Source: Streptomyces sp. CGMCC 4.7035 (GTDB lineage: Bacteria; Actinomycetota; Actinomycetes; Streptomycetales; Streptomycetaceae). Taken from it: 64,000 bases of DNA. The notes below the pieces were generated by a model. The model saw only the letters and a program-made list of their open reading frames with translations, made no database searches and was not told the origin of the DNA. Positions 1 to 7,240 of the stretch are shown here, piece after piece. How positions within the stretch are numbered: the stretch's first letter is position 1; every line of letters starts with the position of its first letter. The stretch covers positions 7,853,001-7,917,000 of the forward strand of contig NZ_CP134053.1 in the NCBI RefSeq assembly GCF_031583065.1. The letters are read 5' to 3'. Both the position numbers and the translations under genes were made by a program.

Positions 1-610
1 CCTCGGCCTTCTTCCTGGCCTCCTCCTCCGCCGCCTTCTTCGCGGCGGCGGCCTTGGCCTTCGCGTCCTCCTGCGCCTTCGCGGCCGCGGCGGCGGCCTT
101 CTTCGCGGCGGCGGCCTCAGCGGCCCGCGCGGCGGCGCTCGCGACCTGGTCCTGCTGGGACTCGGCCTGCTGGATGATCCGGGCGCGCAGCGCCTCGCCC
201 GCGTCCGCGCCGCTCTCGGCGGCGTCGGCGGTGGTCACGCCCACGCTGCTGAGGGCGGTGGCGGAGCCCTTGGGGGTGGGGGTGTCCTCGCCGATGAGCG
301 ACTTGGCCGAGTCCGTGACGGAGGACAGGTCCGGCAGGGATATCGACACCGGCGGCTTGCCGCTCTGCGCGGTGGCCATGCCGCCCGCACCGACGGCGGC
401 CATCACGCCGACGCCCAGAACGGTGGAGCTGCGTGCGAGACCGCCCCCGCGCTGCTTGGTGACGCGGTGCCGGCCGCGGACGGGACGGAGGGAATCCTCG
501 GTGGGGTTCCACTCCTCCCAGGGACCCTCGTCGGTACGCGGTGCGAATCCGAACGTCTGAGTGTCGTTCGGAGCGAACGAGGTGCTCTGGGCAGGCCGGT
601 TGGACGCCAC
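1..610 (-). CDS. Coiled-coil cell-wall protein, probably M23-type peptidase (3' end missing)
   Basis: The gene runs off the left edge, leaving 203 residues. GTG at 610 is chosen because AAGGAG lies 9 bases upstream. The protein starts MASNRPAQST, has an Arg-rich stretch (about residues 43-60), one hydrophobic signal/anchor segment (about 62-82) and then, from about residue 130, a long Ala/Lys/Glu-rich coiled coil. In Streptomyces this N-terminal layout (soluble head, one membrane pass, Ala/Lys coiled coil) is known from secreted LytM/M23 endopeptidases that cut peptidoglycan cross-links; their catalytic HxxxD and HxH motifs would lie beyond the edge, so the peptidase assignment is inference. 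The upstream c-di-AMP riboswitch supports a cell-wall role because ydaO riboswitches commonly control Rpf and M23 wall hydrolases in actinobacteria. Alternative: another NlpC/P60 or resuscitation-type wall hydrolase. Confidence 0.72.
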   Translation of the reverse strand, partial: MASNRPAQSTSFAPNDTQTFGFAPRTDEGPWEEWNPTEDSLRPVRGRHRVTKQRGGGLARSSTVLGVGVMAAVGAGGMATAQSGKPPVSISLPDLSSVTDSAKSLIGEDTPTPKGSATALSSVGVTTADAAESGADAGEALRARIIQQAESQQDQVASAAARAAEAAAAKKAAAAAAKAQEDAKAKAAAAKKAAEEEARKKAE

Positions 611-630
611 GTGGGCGCACTCCTTTCCTT

Positions 631-812
631 CCGTCTCGCCTACCGGGTTAGCTGACGGGTTCGGAGAGGAAGGTCTCCTACGCGCGTATACCCACCGTGC
701 TTCCACGGCGATATCCGCTCGATTCACCCCAAAAGGTGGTTCCCCGGTTCCCTTGCGGGATTCGGCACATGCGCACGGAGCCGCCTCTTGTGACGGCTGG
801 GACAACCGCGCT
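631..812 (-). promoter_or_regulatory. ydaO/yuaA-type c-di-AMP riboswitch
   Basis: On the minus strand the leader contains the hallmarks of the ydaO motif in order: a CCGAATCCCGCAAGGGAA segment, then TTGGGGTGAATC (about 729-740), a variable hairpin, and the near-invariant CCGAACCCGTCAGCTAACC followed by GGTAGGCGAGA (about 634-665). It ends about 20 bases before the RBS of the coiled-coil wall protein. The family binds cyclic di-AMP and usually turns expression off when the ligand is high. The left boundary (about 812) is judged from the first stem and is approximate. Confidence 0.88.
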
Positions 813-1038
813 GCGTTATCGAACGTTAATAGACCCGGGGGCTGGATTCCAAGCTGTTCGGACAGATCGTTGACGGCTATCGGCCAGGACTTTCACGCCA
901 TGAGCGGCGAAATACGGACGAGTTGACCGCACCTCAGGGACCCCGCAGGTATTGACTGTATGTCAGCTGTTACGCGGAGGGGTGCGGTTCGCTCACTCGC
1001 TGTGATAACGGTCGAGCACCGGGGCCGGCCCGTGCCGC

Positions 1039-2250
1039 TCAGGGGCGGCGCACGGCCAACAGGGCCATGTCGTCGGTGGCGTGGCCGCCGGTATGACGGG
1101 CGACGTCGTCGGCGACGGCGGTCAGCAGGTCACCGGGCCCGGGGAAGACGCCGCCTGCGAGGCGTTCGGCGGGGTCGTAGAACGTCCCCCGCGCATCCCG
1201 CGCCTCCGAGACGCCGTCGGTGTAGAGGAACAGCATCGCCCCGCGCGGAAGGTCCCACTCCTCCGCCCGGTCGGGTCGGATGCGCAACTCGGCCATGCCG
1301 AGCGGCAGCGCGGGTTCCCGGGGCTCCAACTCGCGCAGGCGGCCGTCCGGGAGCAGGAGCAGCGGGGCGGGGTGCCCCCGGTTGACGATCCGGACGATGC
1401 CGCGGCCGTGCGGGATCTCCGCGAGGACGGCGGTGGCGAACCCCTCCAACGCCTCGATCCCGGCGCGTCGGGCGGCTTCGCGCGACAGTGCCCGCTCCAG
1501 GCGCTGGGCGACGGCCTCCAGGGTGGACTCCTGCTCGGCGGCCTCCCGGAAGGCACCGATGGCGACGGCGACTGCGGCCACAGCCCCCATTCCCTTGCCG
1601 CGCACGTCCCCGACGAGGAGCCGGACACCGTGCGGGGAGTCCTGTACCGCGTACAGGTCGCCGCCGATGAAGGCGTCGGCCTGCGCCGCCTCGTACCGGG
1701 CGGCGAAGTCGAGCCCGCCGATCCGCTCGGCGGGCTCGGGCAGCACGGCGCGCTGGGCGGCCTCGGCGATCTCCCGGGCCGAGGCGAGGCGTTGGACGTT
1801 GCGGCGCACGAGCACGTTGATGAGGACGGCCAGGACGGCGACGGTGACGATGGTGACCACGTCGGTGATCGCGTCGACCTGTACGAGGGTGCCGAGCCTG
1901 AGGTGGACGAGAACGATGGCGATGACCCCGGCCACGCCTGTGAGGACGGTGCCGCGGAGCGAGTAGAGGGGGGCGGCGACGAGCGGGGCGGCGGTGAAGA
2001 AGGGCACGGCCGTGAAGGGGGGCGGGGTGAGGTGGTCGTAGAAGACGCCGCCGATGATGAGCAGCTCGGGCAGAGCACGCAGGAACGTGCGCGCGTACGA
2101 GATCCGGCGGGCCTCGGGCTCGACGGACGCCGGCGGCCGGTCGTCTCCGGCACTGGGGTCGGGCACGGGGGCGCCGGGGGCCCGGCCGCCGCCCCGGTCG
2201 TGGTCGTCGTGCGGCTCCCCGGACCGCCGCACACCTCCTTGCTGCCGCAC
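1039..2250 (-). CDS. Membrane PP2C/SpoIIE-type serine phosphatase
   Basis: From the GTG at 2250 it encodes about 403 residues. A disordered charged N-terminus (1-50) is followed by three to four hydrophobic segments (about 60-148) and then a SpoIIE/PPM phosphatase domain (about 165-403). Metal-binding motifs are visible: IGGDLY at 195-200, VGDVRGKG at 213-220, LYTDGVSEAR near 355 and a terminal TDDMALL. Such Streptomyces proteins dephosphorylate anti-anti-sigma factors in partner-switching pathways; the substrate here is unknown. The start is uncertain: the frame stays open up to 2445, but that extension overlaps a terminator and reaches tRNA-fMet. GTG codons at 2250, 2232 (AAGGAGG directly adjacent, too close) and 2166 are all possible. 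No anti-sigma gene is adjacent. Confidence 0.85.
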   Translation of the reverse strand: MRQQGGVRRSGEPHDDHDRGGGRAPGAPVPDPSAGDDRPPASVEPEARRISYARTFLRALPELLIIGGVFYDHLTPPPFTAVPFFTAAPLVAAPLYSLRGTVLTGVAGVIAIVLVHLRLGTLVQVDAITDVVTIVTVAVLAVLINVLVRRNVQRLASAREIAEAAQRAVLPEPAERIGGLDFAARYEAAQADAFIGGDLYAVQDSPHGVRLLVGDVRGKGMGAVAAVAVAIGAFREAAEQESTLEAVAQRLERALSREAARRAGIEALEGFATAVLAEIPHGRGIVRIVNRGHPAPLLLLPDGRLRELEPREPALPLGMAELRIRPDRAEEWDLPRGAMLFLYTDGVSEARDARGTFYDPAERLAGGVFPGPGDLLTAVADDVARHTGGHATDDMALLAVRRP

Positions 2251-2407
2251 CCGTTCATGCTTTCCCGGAAGCAGGGAGGGGAGCGACCTCTGGGGGCCGA
2301 CTGGGGTACGTCCACCGGAGACCCACGGACCTCGGGGCTCCGCCCCCGCACCCCACTGGACCTCCGCCCCAGGACCGCTTTGCGAGATCTGCAGGCAGAG
2401 AAACGCC

Positions 2408-2439
2408 GAGGGCCGGAACCCTTTCGGATTCCGGCCCTC
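2408..2439 (-). terminator. Terminator of tRNA-fMet
   Basis: Inverted repeat GAGGGCCGGAA/TTCCGGCCCTC with a short loop, 10 bases past the 3' end of the tRNA. There is no strong U-tract, as is usual in Streptomyces. Confidence 0.7.
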
Positions 2440-2448
2440 GGCCATCAG

Positions 2449-2522
2449 TAGCGGGGACAGGATTTGAACCTGCGACCTCTGGGTTATGAGCCCAGCGAGC
2501 TACCGAGCTGCTCCACCCCGCG
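2449..2522 (-). tRNA. Initiator tRNA-fMet (CAT)
   Basis: 74 nt without encoded CCA. The anticodon loop is CTCATAA. Initiator features are visible: the first acceptor pair is mismatched (C1 against U72) and the anticodon stem carries three consecutive G:C pairs (GGG/CCC). Confidence 0.95.
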
Positions 2523-2643
2523 TCGGTGAAACCAGTGTACGCCATGCGCGGCACGCGAAGCACACGGGTTTCCCGCCCACGGCTCTCACCAGCTTTTTCC
2601 GGCCGTCCACGGAGCCGTGACCCGGTGCGCGGCCCGCGCTTCG

Positions 2644-2935
2644 GCCGGTGCGGCGCCACGTGACGGCCGGTGCGGCGCCACGTGACGGCCGGTGCGGCGC
2701 CGCGTGGAGGCCGCATGTCGGCCGGGGCGGCGCCGCATGCCCGCCGCACGTCGGCCCGTACGCCACCCGCCCGCCACACGTCAGCCCGTACGCCCGCCCT
2801 CACGCCCGCCACACGTCAGCCCGTACGCCGCCCGCACGCCCGCACGCCCGCACGCCCGCCCGCCCGCCCGCCCGCCCGCCACACGTCAGCCCGTACGCCC
2901 GCCCGCCCGCCGCAATGTCGGCCCGTGCGTCAGGC
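2644..2935. repeat. GC-rich degenerate tandem repeats between tRNA-fMet and ribD-like gene
   Basis: Two repeat families lie side by side. From 2645 a 22-bp unit (CGGTGCGGCGCCACGTGACG core) occurs about 2.6 times. From about 2742 a unit containing CACGTCAGCCCGTACG occurs at about 2747, 2774, 2809 and 2881, separated by CGCCCGCC simple repeats. No supported gene lies in 2523-2929. All units share a CACGT-like core. Unit divergence suggests an old, drifting minisatellite. Confidence 0.75.
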
Positions 2936-4078
2936 CCGGGAGGCCGGCGGCACCAGATGGGCGTTCGGAGCCTTCGCTCGGTCCTCGTACTCCGGGAGCA
3001 CCACCACGTCCACCCCGTGCGCCGCCAGCAGCCCGCTTCCGTCGGCCGACTGCACGAACGTGTCCGGTTCGCGCCAGGCCGTCACCACCCGTCGTACTCC
3101 GGCGTCGAGAATGAGCCGGGCGCACGGCGCGGGCCGGGAGGCGCGGCGGGCGCACGGTTCCAGGCTGCTGTACACCGTGGCGGTGACCAGCCGGGGATCC
3201 GCCGGGTCGAGCTTGGCCAGCGCCGCCTCCTCCGCGTGGACCACGGGGTCGCCCCCCTCACGGGAGTGCGCCCGCGCCAGCTCCGTACCGTCGGCCGCGA
3301 CGATCACCGCCCCCACGCTGAAGGCCGTCGGGGAGGGCGGACACTGTGCCGCCAGTTCGCAGGCCACCTCCAGCCACCGCCGGTCCGCGGCGGAGGCGAG
3401 CCTCCCCGTGCCGGGCGCCGTGGGGACGTACCGCACCAGCACGACGTCCCCGACCGGTCGCGTCTCCACCAGCCGCATCCGCCCCGCCGGATACACCCCC
3501 GGCCCGAACATCCGCGGCGCGGCCGTCTCCCCCACGAACAGTGGCGCGACCACGAGCTGGAGCTCGTCCGCGAGCCCCTGCTGGAGCAGCTGCGTGTGCA
3601 CGCGTCCGCCGCCCTCGACCATCAGCCGCCGTACGCCCTTGACGTCGCCCAGATGGGCGAGCACGGCCCGCCACTCGACGTCCGGCCCGAGCGCGGCCAC
3701 CTCCACGTCGGCCGGCAGCAGTCCGCGCAGCCGCTCCGCGCCCTTGTCCGTCGTATAGACGATCTTCGCGCCGCCCGTGTGCCAGAAGCGGGCCTGCGGA
3801 TCGAGGTCGCCGGACGCGCTGACCGTGACCTTCAGCGGGTACTCCGGCAGCCGCGCGGCGACCCGGGCCGCGCGCCGTTCGGCCGAGTAGACGAGCAGCC
3901 GCGGGTTGTCGGTGCGCAGGGTGCCCGCCCCGACGAGGATCGCGTCGCTGCCCGCCCGCACCTCGTCGACCCGGTCGAAGTCCTCCGGCCCGGACAGCAG
4001 GAGCCGCTCGGGCCCGGTGTCGTCCAGGAAACCGTCGAGGGAGACGGCGGCGGACAACAGGACGTAGGGGTGGGCCAT
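2930..4078 (-). CDS. Bifunctional pyrimidine reductase–deaminase (RibD type, domains permuted)
   Basis: 382 residues from ATG at 4078, with GGAG 8 bases upstream; an in-frame GTG at 4087 is less likely. Residues 1-220 are the RibD C-terminal-type reductase (DGFLDD at 15-20, VEGGG at 154-158). Residues 228-370 are a cytidine-deaminase-like zinc domain (HAEE at 281-284, EPC at 307-309, second Cys at 319). E. coli RibD has the opposite domain order. RibD turns the GTP cyclohydrolase II product into the ribitylamino-pyrimidine phosphate used for riboflavin and F420. It faces marR and ribA across a 74-bp divergent promoter carrying an operator palindrome, so co-regulation is likely. No lumazine or riboflavin synthase genes are nearby, so the product may feed a different pathway. 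Reaction order and substrate are inferred from family. Confidence 0.82.
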   Translation of the reverse strand: MAHPYVLLSAAVSLDGFLDDTGPERLLLSGPEDFDRVDEVRAGSDAILVGAGTLRTDNPRLLVYSAERRAARVAARLPEYPLKVTVSASGDLDPQARFWHTGGAKIVYTTDKGAERLRGLLPADVEVAALGPDVEWRAVLAHLGDVKGVRRLMVEGGGRVHTQLLQQGLADELQLVVAPLFVGETAAPRMFGPGVYPAGRMRLVETRPVGDVVLVRYVPTAPGTGRLASAADRRWLEVACELAAQCPPSPTAFSVGAVIVAADGTELARAHSREGGDPVVHAEEAALAKLDPADPRLVTATVYSSLEPCARRASRPAPCARLILDAGVRRVVTAWREPDTFVQSADGSGLLAAHGVDVVVLPEYEDRAKAPNAHLVPPASRA

Positions 4079-4116
4079 GAGGTGCACTCCAGTAAGGCGT
4101 GGTCCAACAGGGAGGC

Positions 4117-4152
4117 TTGGTTCAACTTTTAAACAATAACTACACTGTCAGT
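4117..4152 (+). promoter_or_regulatory. marR promoter with embedded operator O1
   Basis: TTGGTT (4117-4122), 18-base spacer, TACACT (4141-4146); transcription would begin at or beside the ATG at 4153, giving a leaderless mRNA. The spacer holds an 18-bp imperfect palindrome TGGTTCAACTTTTAAACA (4118-4135), which matches two sites ahead of ribA. It also sits upstream of the divergent ribD-like gene. Confidence 0.62.
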
Positions 4153-4662
4153 ATGACGACCCGCTGGCTCACCCCGGAGGAAGAGCGCGCCTGGCGCTCG
4201 TACATCGCCGCGTCGTGGCTCCTGGAGGACACGATCGACCGGCAGCTCCAGCAGGAGGCCGGCATGCCGCACCTGTACTACTCCGTACTGGCCCACCTCT
4301 CCGACGCACCCGACCACCGCATGCGGATGACCGACCTCGCCGAGGCCACGAAGATCACCCGTAGTCGGCTGACGTACGTCGTCACCCGCCTGGAGAAGGA
4401 CGGCACCGTCCGCCGGGAAGGGTGCCCGACCGACAAGCGGGGCAGCATGGCGGTCCTGACGGACGAGGGCATGGCGCTCCTGGAGCGTACGGCGCCGGGC
4501 CACGTGGAGACAGTCCGCGCATCGGTTTTCGATCACCTCACCCCCGAGCAGGTGGGTCAGCTGGAGGCGATCTGCGCACGGATCACGGAGGCCCTCCAAG
4601 GGGACGAGGAGCAGTCGGCGTGCGGGGCGCTGCCGTGGCGAAGGCGTTCGTCGGCGCCGTAA
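4153..4662 (+). CDS. MarR-family transcriptional regulator
   Basis: 169 residues from ATG at 4153; no RBS is visible, consistent with a leaderless transcript. The winged-helix core is clear: RMRMTDLAEATKITRSRLTY (helix-turn-helix, about residues 57-76), then VVTRLEKDGTVRREGCPTDKRG (recognition helix and wing) and a C-terminal dimer helix. MarR proteins are usually dimeric repressors released by small ligands. It lies between a divergent permuted RibD and a downstream GTP cyclohydrolase II gene, and near-identical palindromes overlap both promoters, so it most likely represses itself and the rib genes. The ligand is unknown; a flavin or pathway intermediate is inference. Confidence 0.88.
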   Translation: MTTRWLTPEEERAWRSYIAASWLLEDTIDRQLQQEAGMPHLYYSVLAHLSDAPDHRMRMTDLAEATKITRSRLTYVVTRLEKDGTVRREGCPTDKRGSMAVLTDEGMALLERTAPGHVETVRASVFDHLTPEQVGQLEAICARITEALQGDEEQSACGALPWRRRSSAP

Positions 4663-4678
4663 TTCCCCCCAAAAAAGG

Positions 4679-4741
4679 TTGCTTGAACTTTAAAGCAGGA
4701 GTTAGAGTCTCCGACCGAGGTTGTGCTTCAAATCTGAAGCA
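4679..4741 (+). promoter_or_regulatory. ribA promoter with two 18-bp operators (O2, O3)
   Basis: TTGCTT (4679-4684), 18-base spacer, TAGAGT (4703-4708): the same architecture as the marR promoter. O2, TGCTTGAACTTTAAAGCA, covers 4680-4697 in the spacer. O3, TGCTTCAAATCTGAAGCA, covers 4724-4741 just past the expected start site. Both are 18-bp palindromes sharing TGCTT(N8)AAGCA. Confidence 0.65.
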
Positions 4742-4793
4742 TGGGGCGCACCCTCCGCACCCGCAACCGCCGGACCGGAGAAAGACGACACAC

Positions 4794-5453
4794 ATGCGCG
4801 ACGCGAACGACACCCAAGCCGCGACCGACCTCCCCGCCGCCACGGTCCGCACCCGCGTGACGGTCCCGCTCCGCTTCGGCGACGGCTACACGGTCACCGC
4901 CGACCTGGTCACCTTCCACGGACTCACCGACGGCCAGGAGCACGTGGCCGTGATCCTCGGCGAGGTGCCCGCCGACCGCCCGCCGCTGGTGCGCCTGCAC
5001 TCCGAGTGCCTGACCGGCGACGTCTTCGGCTCGGCCCGCTGCGACTGCGGCCCCCAGCTGCGCGAGGCGGTGGAACGCATCGCGGACAGCGGCGGCGTCC
5101 TGCTCTACCTCCGCCAGGAGGGCCGCGGCATCGGCCTCTACAACAAGCTCGACGCGTACGCCCTCCAGGACCAGGGCCTGGACACCTACGAGGCCAACGC
5201 CGCGCTCGGTCTGCCGGAGGACGCCCGGGACTACACGGCCGCCGGGCAGATGCTCCGCGCCCTCGGCATCGACACCCTGGACCTGCTCTCCAACAACCCC
5301 GACAAGGCGGACCAGCTCCGCACCCTGGGCCTCACCGTCACCCACCGCGTCCCCACGGGCGTCTTCACCACGGCCCAGAACGTCCGCTACCTCCGCGCGA
5401 AGGTGGTCCACACGCAGCACACGCTGCCACTCACGGAACTGACGGCGGGCTGA
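4794..5453 (+). CDS. ribA: GTP cyclohydrolase II
   Basis: 219 residues from ATG at 4794, with GGAG 12 bases upstream. The enzyme opens GTP to 2,5-diamino-6-ribosylamino-pyrimidinone phosphate, formate and pyrophosphate, the first step to riboflavin. Visible motifs: LHSECLTGD then ARCDCG (zinc cysteines), LLYLRQEGRGIGL (the catalytic Tyr that some Streptomyces paralogues replace with Met is retained) and SNNPDKADQL. It is a stand-alone form without a RibB domain. Transcribed after marR and probably controlled by it; with the divergent RibD-like enzyme it can supply the two early pyrimidine steps. Streptomyces often carry several paralogues, so this copy may be dedicated to secondary metabolism (inference). 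Confidence 0.93.
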   Translation: MRDANDTQAATDLPAATVRTRVTVPLRFGDGYTVTADLVTFHGLTDGQEHVAVILGEVPADRPPLVRLHSECLTGDVFGSARCDCGPQLREAVERIADSGGVLLYLRQEGRGIGLYNKLDAYALQDQGLDTYEANAALGLPEDARDYTAAGQMLRALGIDTLDLLSNNPDKADQLRTLGLTVTHRVPTGVFTTAQNVRYLRAKVVHTQHTLPLTELTAG

Positions 5454-5511
5454 CCGGCGCCTGGCCGGCACCCCCCGGTTCCAGGGCACCTGCACCGGGA
5501 CCTTCCCGAGG

Positions 5512-5590
5512 GCGCCGAACAACCCGAGGTCGCCGAACAACCCGAGGGCGTCGACAACCCCGATGTCGCCCGACAACCCCGATGTCGCCG
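5512..5590. repeat. 18-19 bp tandem repeat downstream of ribA
   Basis: Four units of the type GTCGCCGAACAACCCGAG / GTCGCCCGACAACCCCGAT run up to the ribA terminator. There is no coding role visible. Confidence 0.65.
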
Positions 5591-5596
5591 AAGAAC

Positions 5597-5633
5597 GAAG
5601 CGCCCCGACCGGGCAAACCGGTCTGGGCGCTTC
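5597..5633 (+). terminator. Terminator after ribA
   Basis: GAAGCGCCC ... GGGCGCTTC hairpin with an inner ACCGG/CCGGT pairing; it closes the marR–ribA unit. Confidence 0.7.
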
Positions 5634-5733
5634 TGCGTGCCCTCGGCCATGTCCTGGGCCATGTGCTCGGTCTGCCAATGTCATGGCTCGGTCACCGTTC
5701 CGTCTCGGCGCGGTGCCGTGGGAGCCGATCCGT

Positions 5734-5763
5734 TTGACAGGTCTCGGCCTACCGCCACATCAT
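5734..5763 (+). promoter_or_regulatory. Possible promoter of the GntR–ABC operon
   Basis: TTGACA (5734-5739) is followed 17-18 bases later by ACATCA/CATCAT. About 10 bases downstream lies CTAATCAAGTAG, an imperfect inverted repeat resembling operators of YtrA-type GntR proteins (inference). Confidence 0.45.
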
Positions 5764-5801
5764 CATTTCACTAATCAAGTAGCTAAAGGGTGTTGAAGCT
5801 C

Positions 5802-6230
5802 GTGGAGTTCCGCATCGACAGGCGGAGCGGGATCGCCGCCTATCAGCAGATCGTCCAGCAGACCAAGCAGGCCCTGCGGCTGGGCGTTCTGATGCCGGGG
5901 GACCGGCTGCCCACCGCCAAGGAGGTCGCCGAGACCTGCGCGGTCAACCCGAACACCACGCTCAAGGCGTACCGGGAGCTGGAACGCGAAGGTCTGGTCG
6001 AGCCACGGCCCGGCCTGGGCACCTTCATTCGCCGGTCACTGGCCCGCCCCCAGGCGGGCGCCGACTCCCCGTTGCGCGGGGAGCTGGAGGCGTGGATGAC
6101 ACGGGCACGCGAGGCCGGCCTGGAGCGGGAGGACGTGACCGCGCTGGTCACGTCGGTCCTGGAGGAGCGGTACGGCGAGAACACGGCGACCGCCGGAACG
6201 ACGTTGAGTCCAGAAACGAGGTACCAGTGA
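5802..6230 (+). CDS. GntR-family regulator, YtrA subfamily
   Basis: 142 residues from GTG at 5802 (AAAGGG 11 bases upstream; a GTG at 5790 in frame is possible but overlaps that RBS). The N-terminus EFRIDRRSGIAAYQQIVQQ leads into a winged helix with LPTAKEVAETCAVNPNTTLKAY as the recognition region and EREGLVEPRPGLGTF as the wing. The short C-terminal part (about 70 residues) lacks a ligand-binding domain, as in the YtrA group. These regulators typically repress their own ABC transporter operon. Its TGA overlaps the GTG of the downstream ATPase (GTGA), so translation is coupled. Confidence 0.9.
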   Translation: MEFRIDRRSGIAAYQQIVQQTKQALRLGVLMPGDRLPTAKEVAETCAVNPNTTLKAYRELEREGLVEPRPGLGTFIRRSLARPQAGADSPLRGELEAWMTRAREAGLEREDVTALVTSVLEERYGENTATAGTTLSPETRYQ

Positions 6231-7240
6231 GTAACGCCAGGGATGCCATGGACGTCGGGGGTCCGGCGGAGGCGTCGGCGATAGAGGCCTACGGGGTGGG
6301 CGTGAAGTACCGTCGCGGCTGGGCCTTGCGGGACTGCTCGTTCCGGCTGCCGGCCGGCCGGATCTGCGGGCTGGTGGGCCCCAACGGCGCGGGAAAGACG
6401 ACGCTGATGGGCATCGCCGCCAATCTGCTGCAGCCGACGGACGGCACCCTCAAGGTGTTCGGCGCGGCACCGGAATCCACGGAGGCGGGACAGCGCACGG
6501 CGTTCCTCGCCCAGGAGAAGCCGCTGTTCCGCCGCTTCACCGTGGCCGAGACGCTGCGCATGGGACGCGAACTGAACCCCCGCTGGGACCAGCGGGCCGC
6601 CGAGAACGTCGTCCGCGCGGGCAATGTGCCCATGGAAGCGAAGATCGGCACCCTCTCCGGTGGCCAGCGCACCCGGGTCGCCTTCGCCCTCGCCTTCGGC
6701 AAGCGCCCCGACCTGCTGATGCTCGACGAGCCGATGTCCGACCTCGACCCGCTGGTCCGCCGGGAGCTCATGAGCACGTTGATGGCCGAGGCCGCCGAAC
6801 ACGGCACCACTGTGCTGATGTCCTCCCACATGCTCAGCGAGCTGGAGAGCATCTGCGACTTTCTCCTCGTCGTCTCCTCGGGCGGACTGCGCATGGCCGG
6901 TGACGTGGACGAACTCCGCAGCGCCCATGTGCTGTTGAGCGGTGTCGCGAGCGGCGAGGGCAACAGCCGGCCGCAGGGCCCCGCCCAGGGCGTTCCGGCG
7001 GAGCTCGCCGGCCACACCGTCGTCGAGTGCCGCACCAGCGGACGCCAGGTCAACGCCCTCATACGCCCCAACGGCCCGGTGACCGGCCAGTGGCAGGCCG
7101 TCACCCCGAACTTGGAGGAACTGCTGCTCTCCTATCTGCGCTGCCCCGACGCGCCACCCCTGATCAGCCCCGAAGCCCATGTCCCGGGGCAGGCCTACGG
7201 CTCGGGCGCCTCCAACGGCACGCGGACGGTGGCGGCATGA
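6227..7240 (+). CDS. ABC transporter ATP-binding protein
   Basis: 337 residues from the GTG at 6227, overlapping the gntR stop. Walker A GPNGAGKTTL, signature LSGGQRTRVAFAL, Walker B LLMLDEPMSDLDP and H-loop SSHMLSE are all intact, so it should hydrolyse ATP. The last 80 residues form a variable C-terminal extension. It works with the membrane protein encoded immediately downstream (4-bp ATGA overlap). The GntR/YtrA context suggests an exporter involved in antibiotic or envelope stress; the substrate cannot be told. Confidence 0.92.
   Translation: MSNARDAMDVGGPAEASAIEAYGVGVKYRRGWALRDCSFRLPAGRICGLVGPNGAGKTTLMGIAANLLQPTDGTLKVFGAAPESTEAGQRTAFLAQEKPLFRRFTVAETLRMGRELNPRWDQRAAENVVRAGNVPMEAKIGTLSGGQRTRVAFALAFGKRPDLLMLDEPMSDLDPLVRRELMSTLMAEAAEHGTTVLMSSHMLSELESICDFLLVVSSGGLRMAGDVDELRSAHVLLSGVASGEGNSRPQGPAQGVPAELAGHTVVECRTSGRQVNALIRPNGPVTGQWQAVTPNLEELLLSYLRCPDAPPLISPEAHVPGQAYGSGASNGTRTVAA

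Noticed and set aside
2251..2445. Upstream extension of the PP2C phosphatase to 2445
   Set aside because: It would translate a terminator (2408-2439) and reach the end of tRNA-fMet; no RBS.
2523..2929. Coding frames reading CGCCCGCC simple repeats
   Set aside because: Translate to Pro/Arg/Ala/Thr low complexity in every frame; repeat DNA, not genes.
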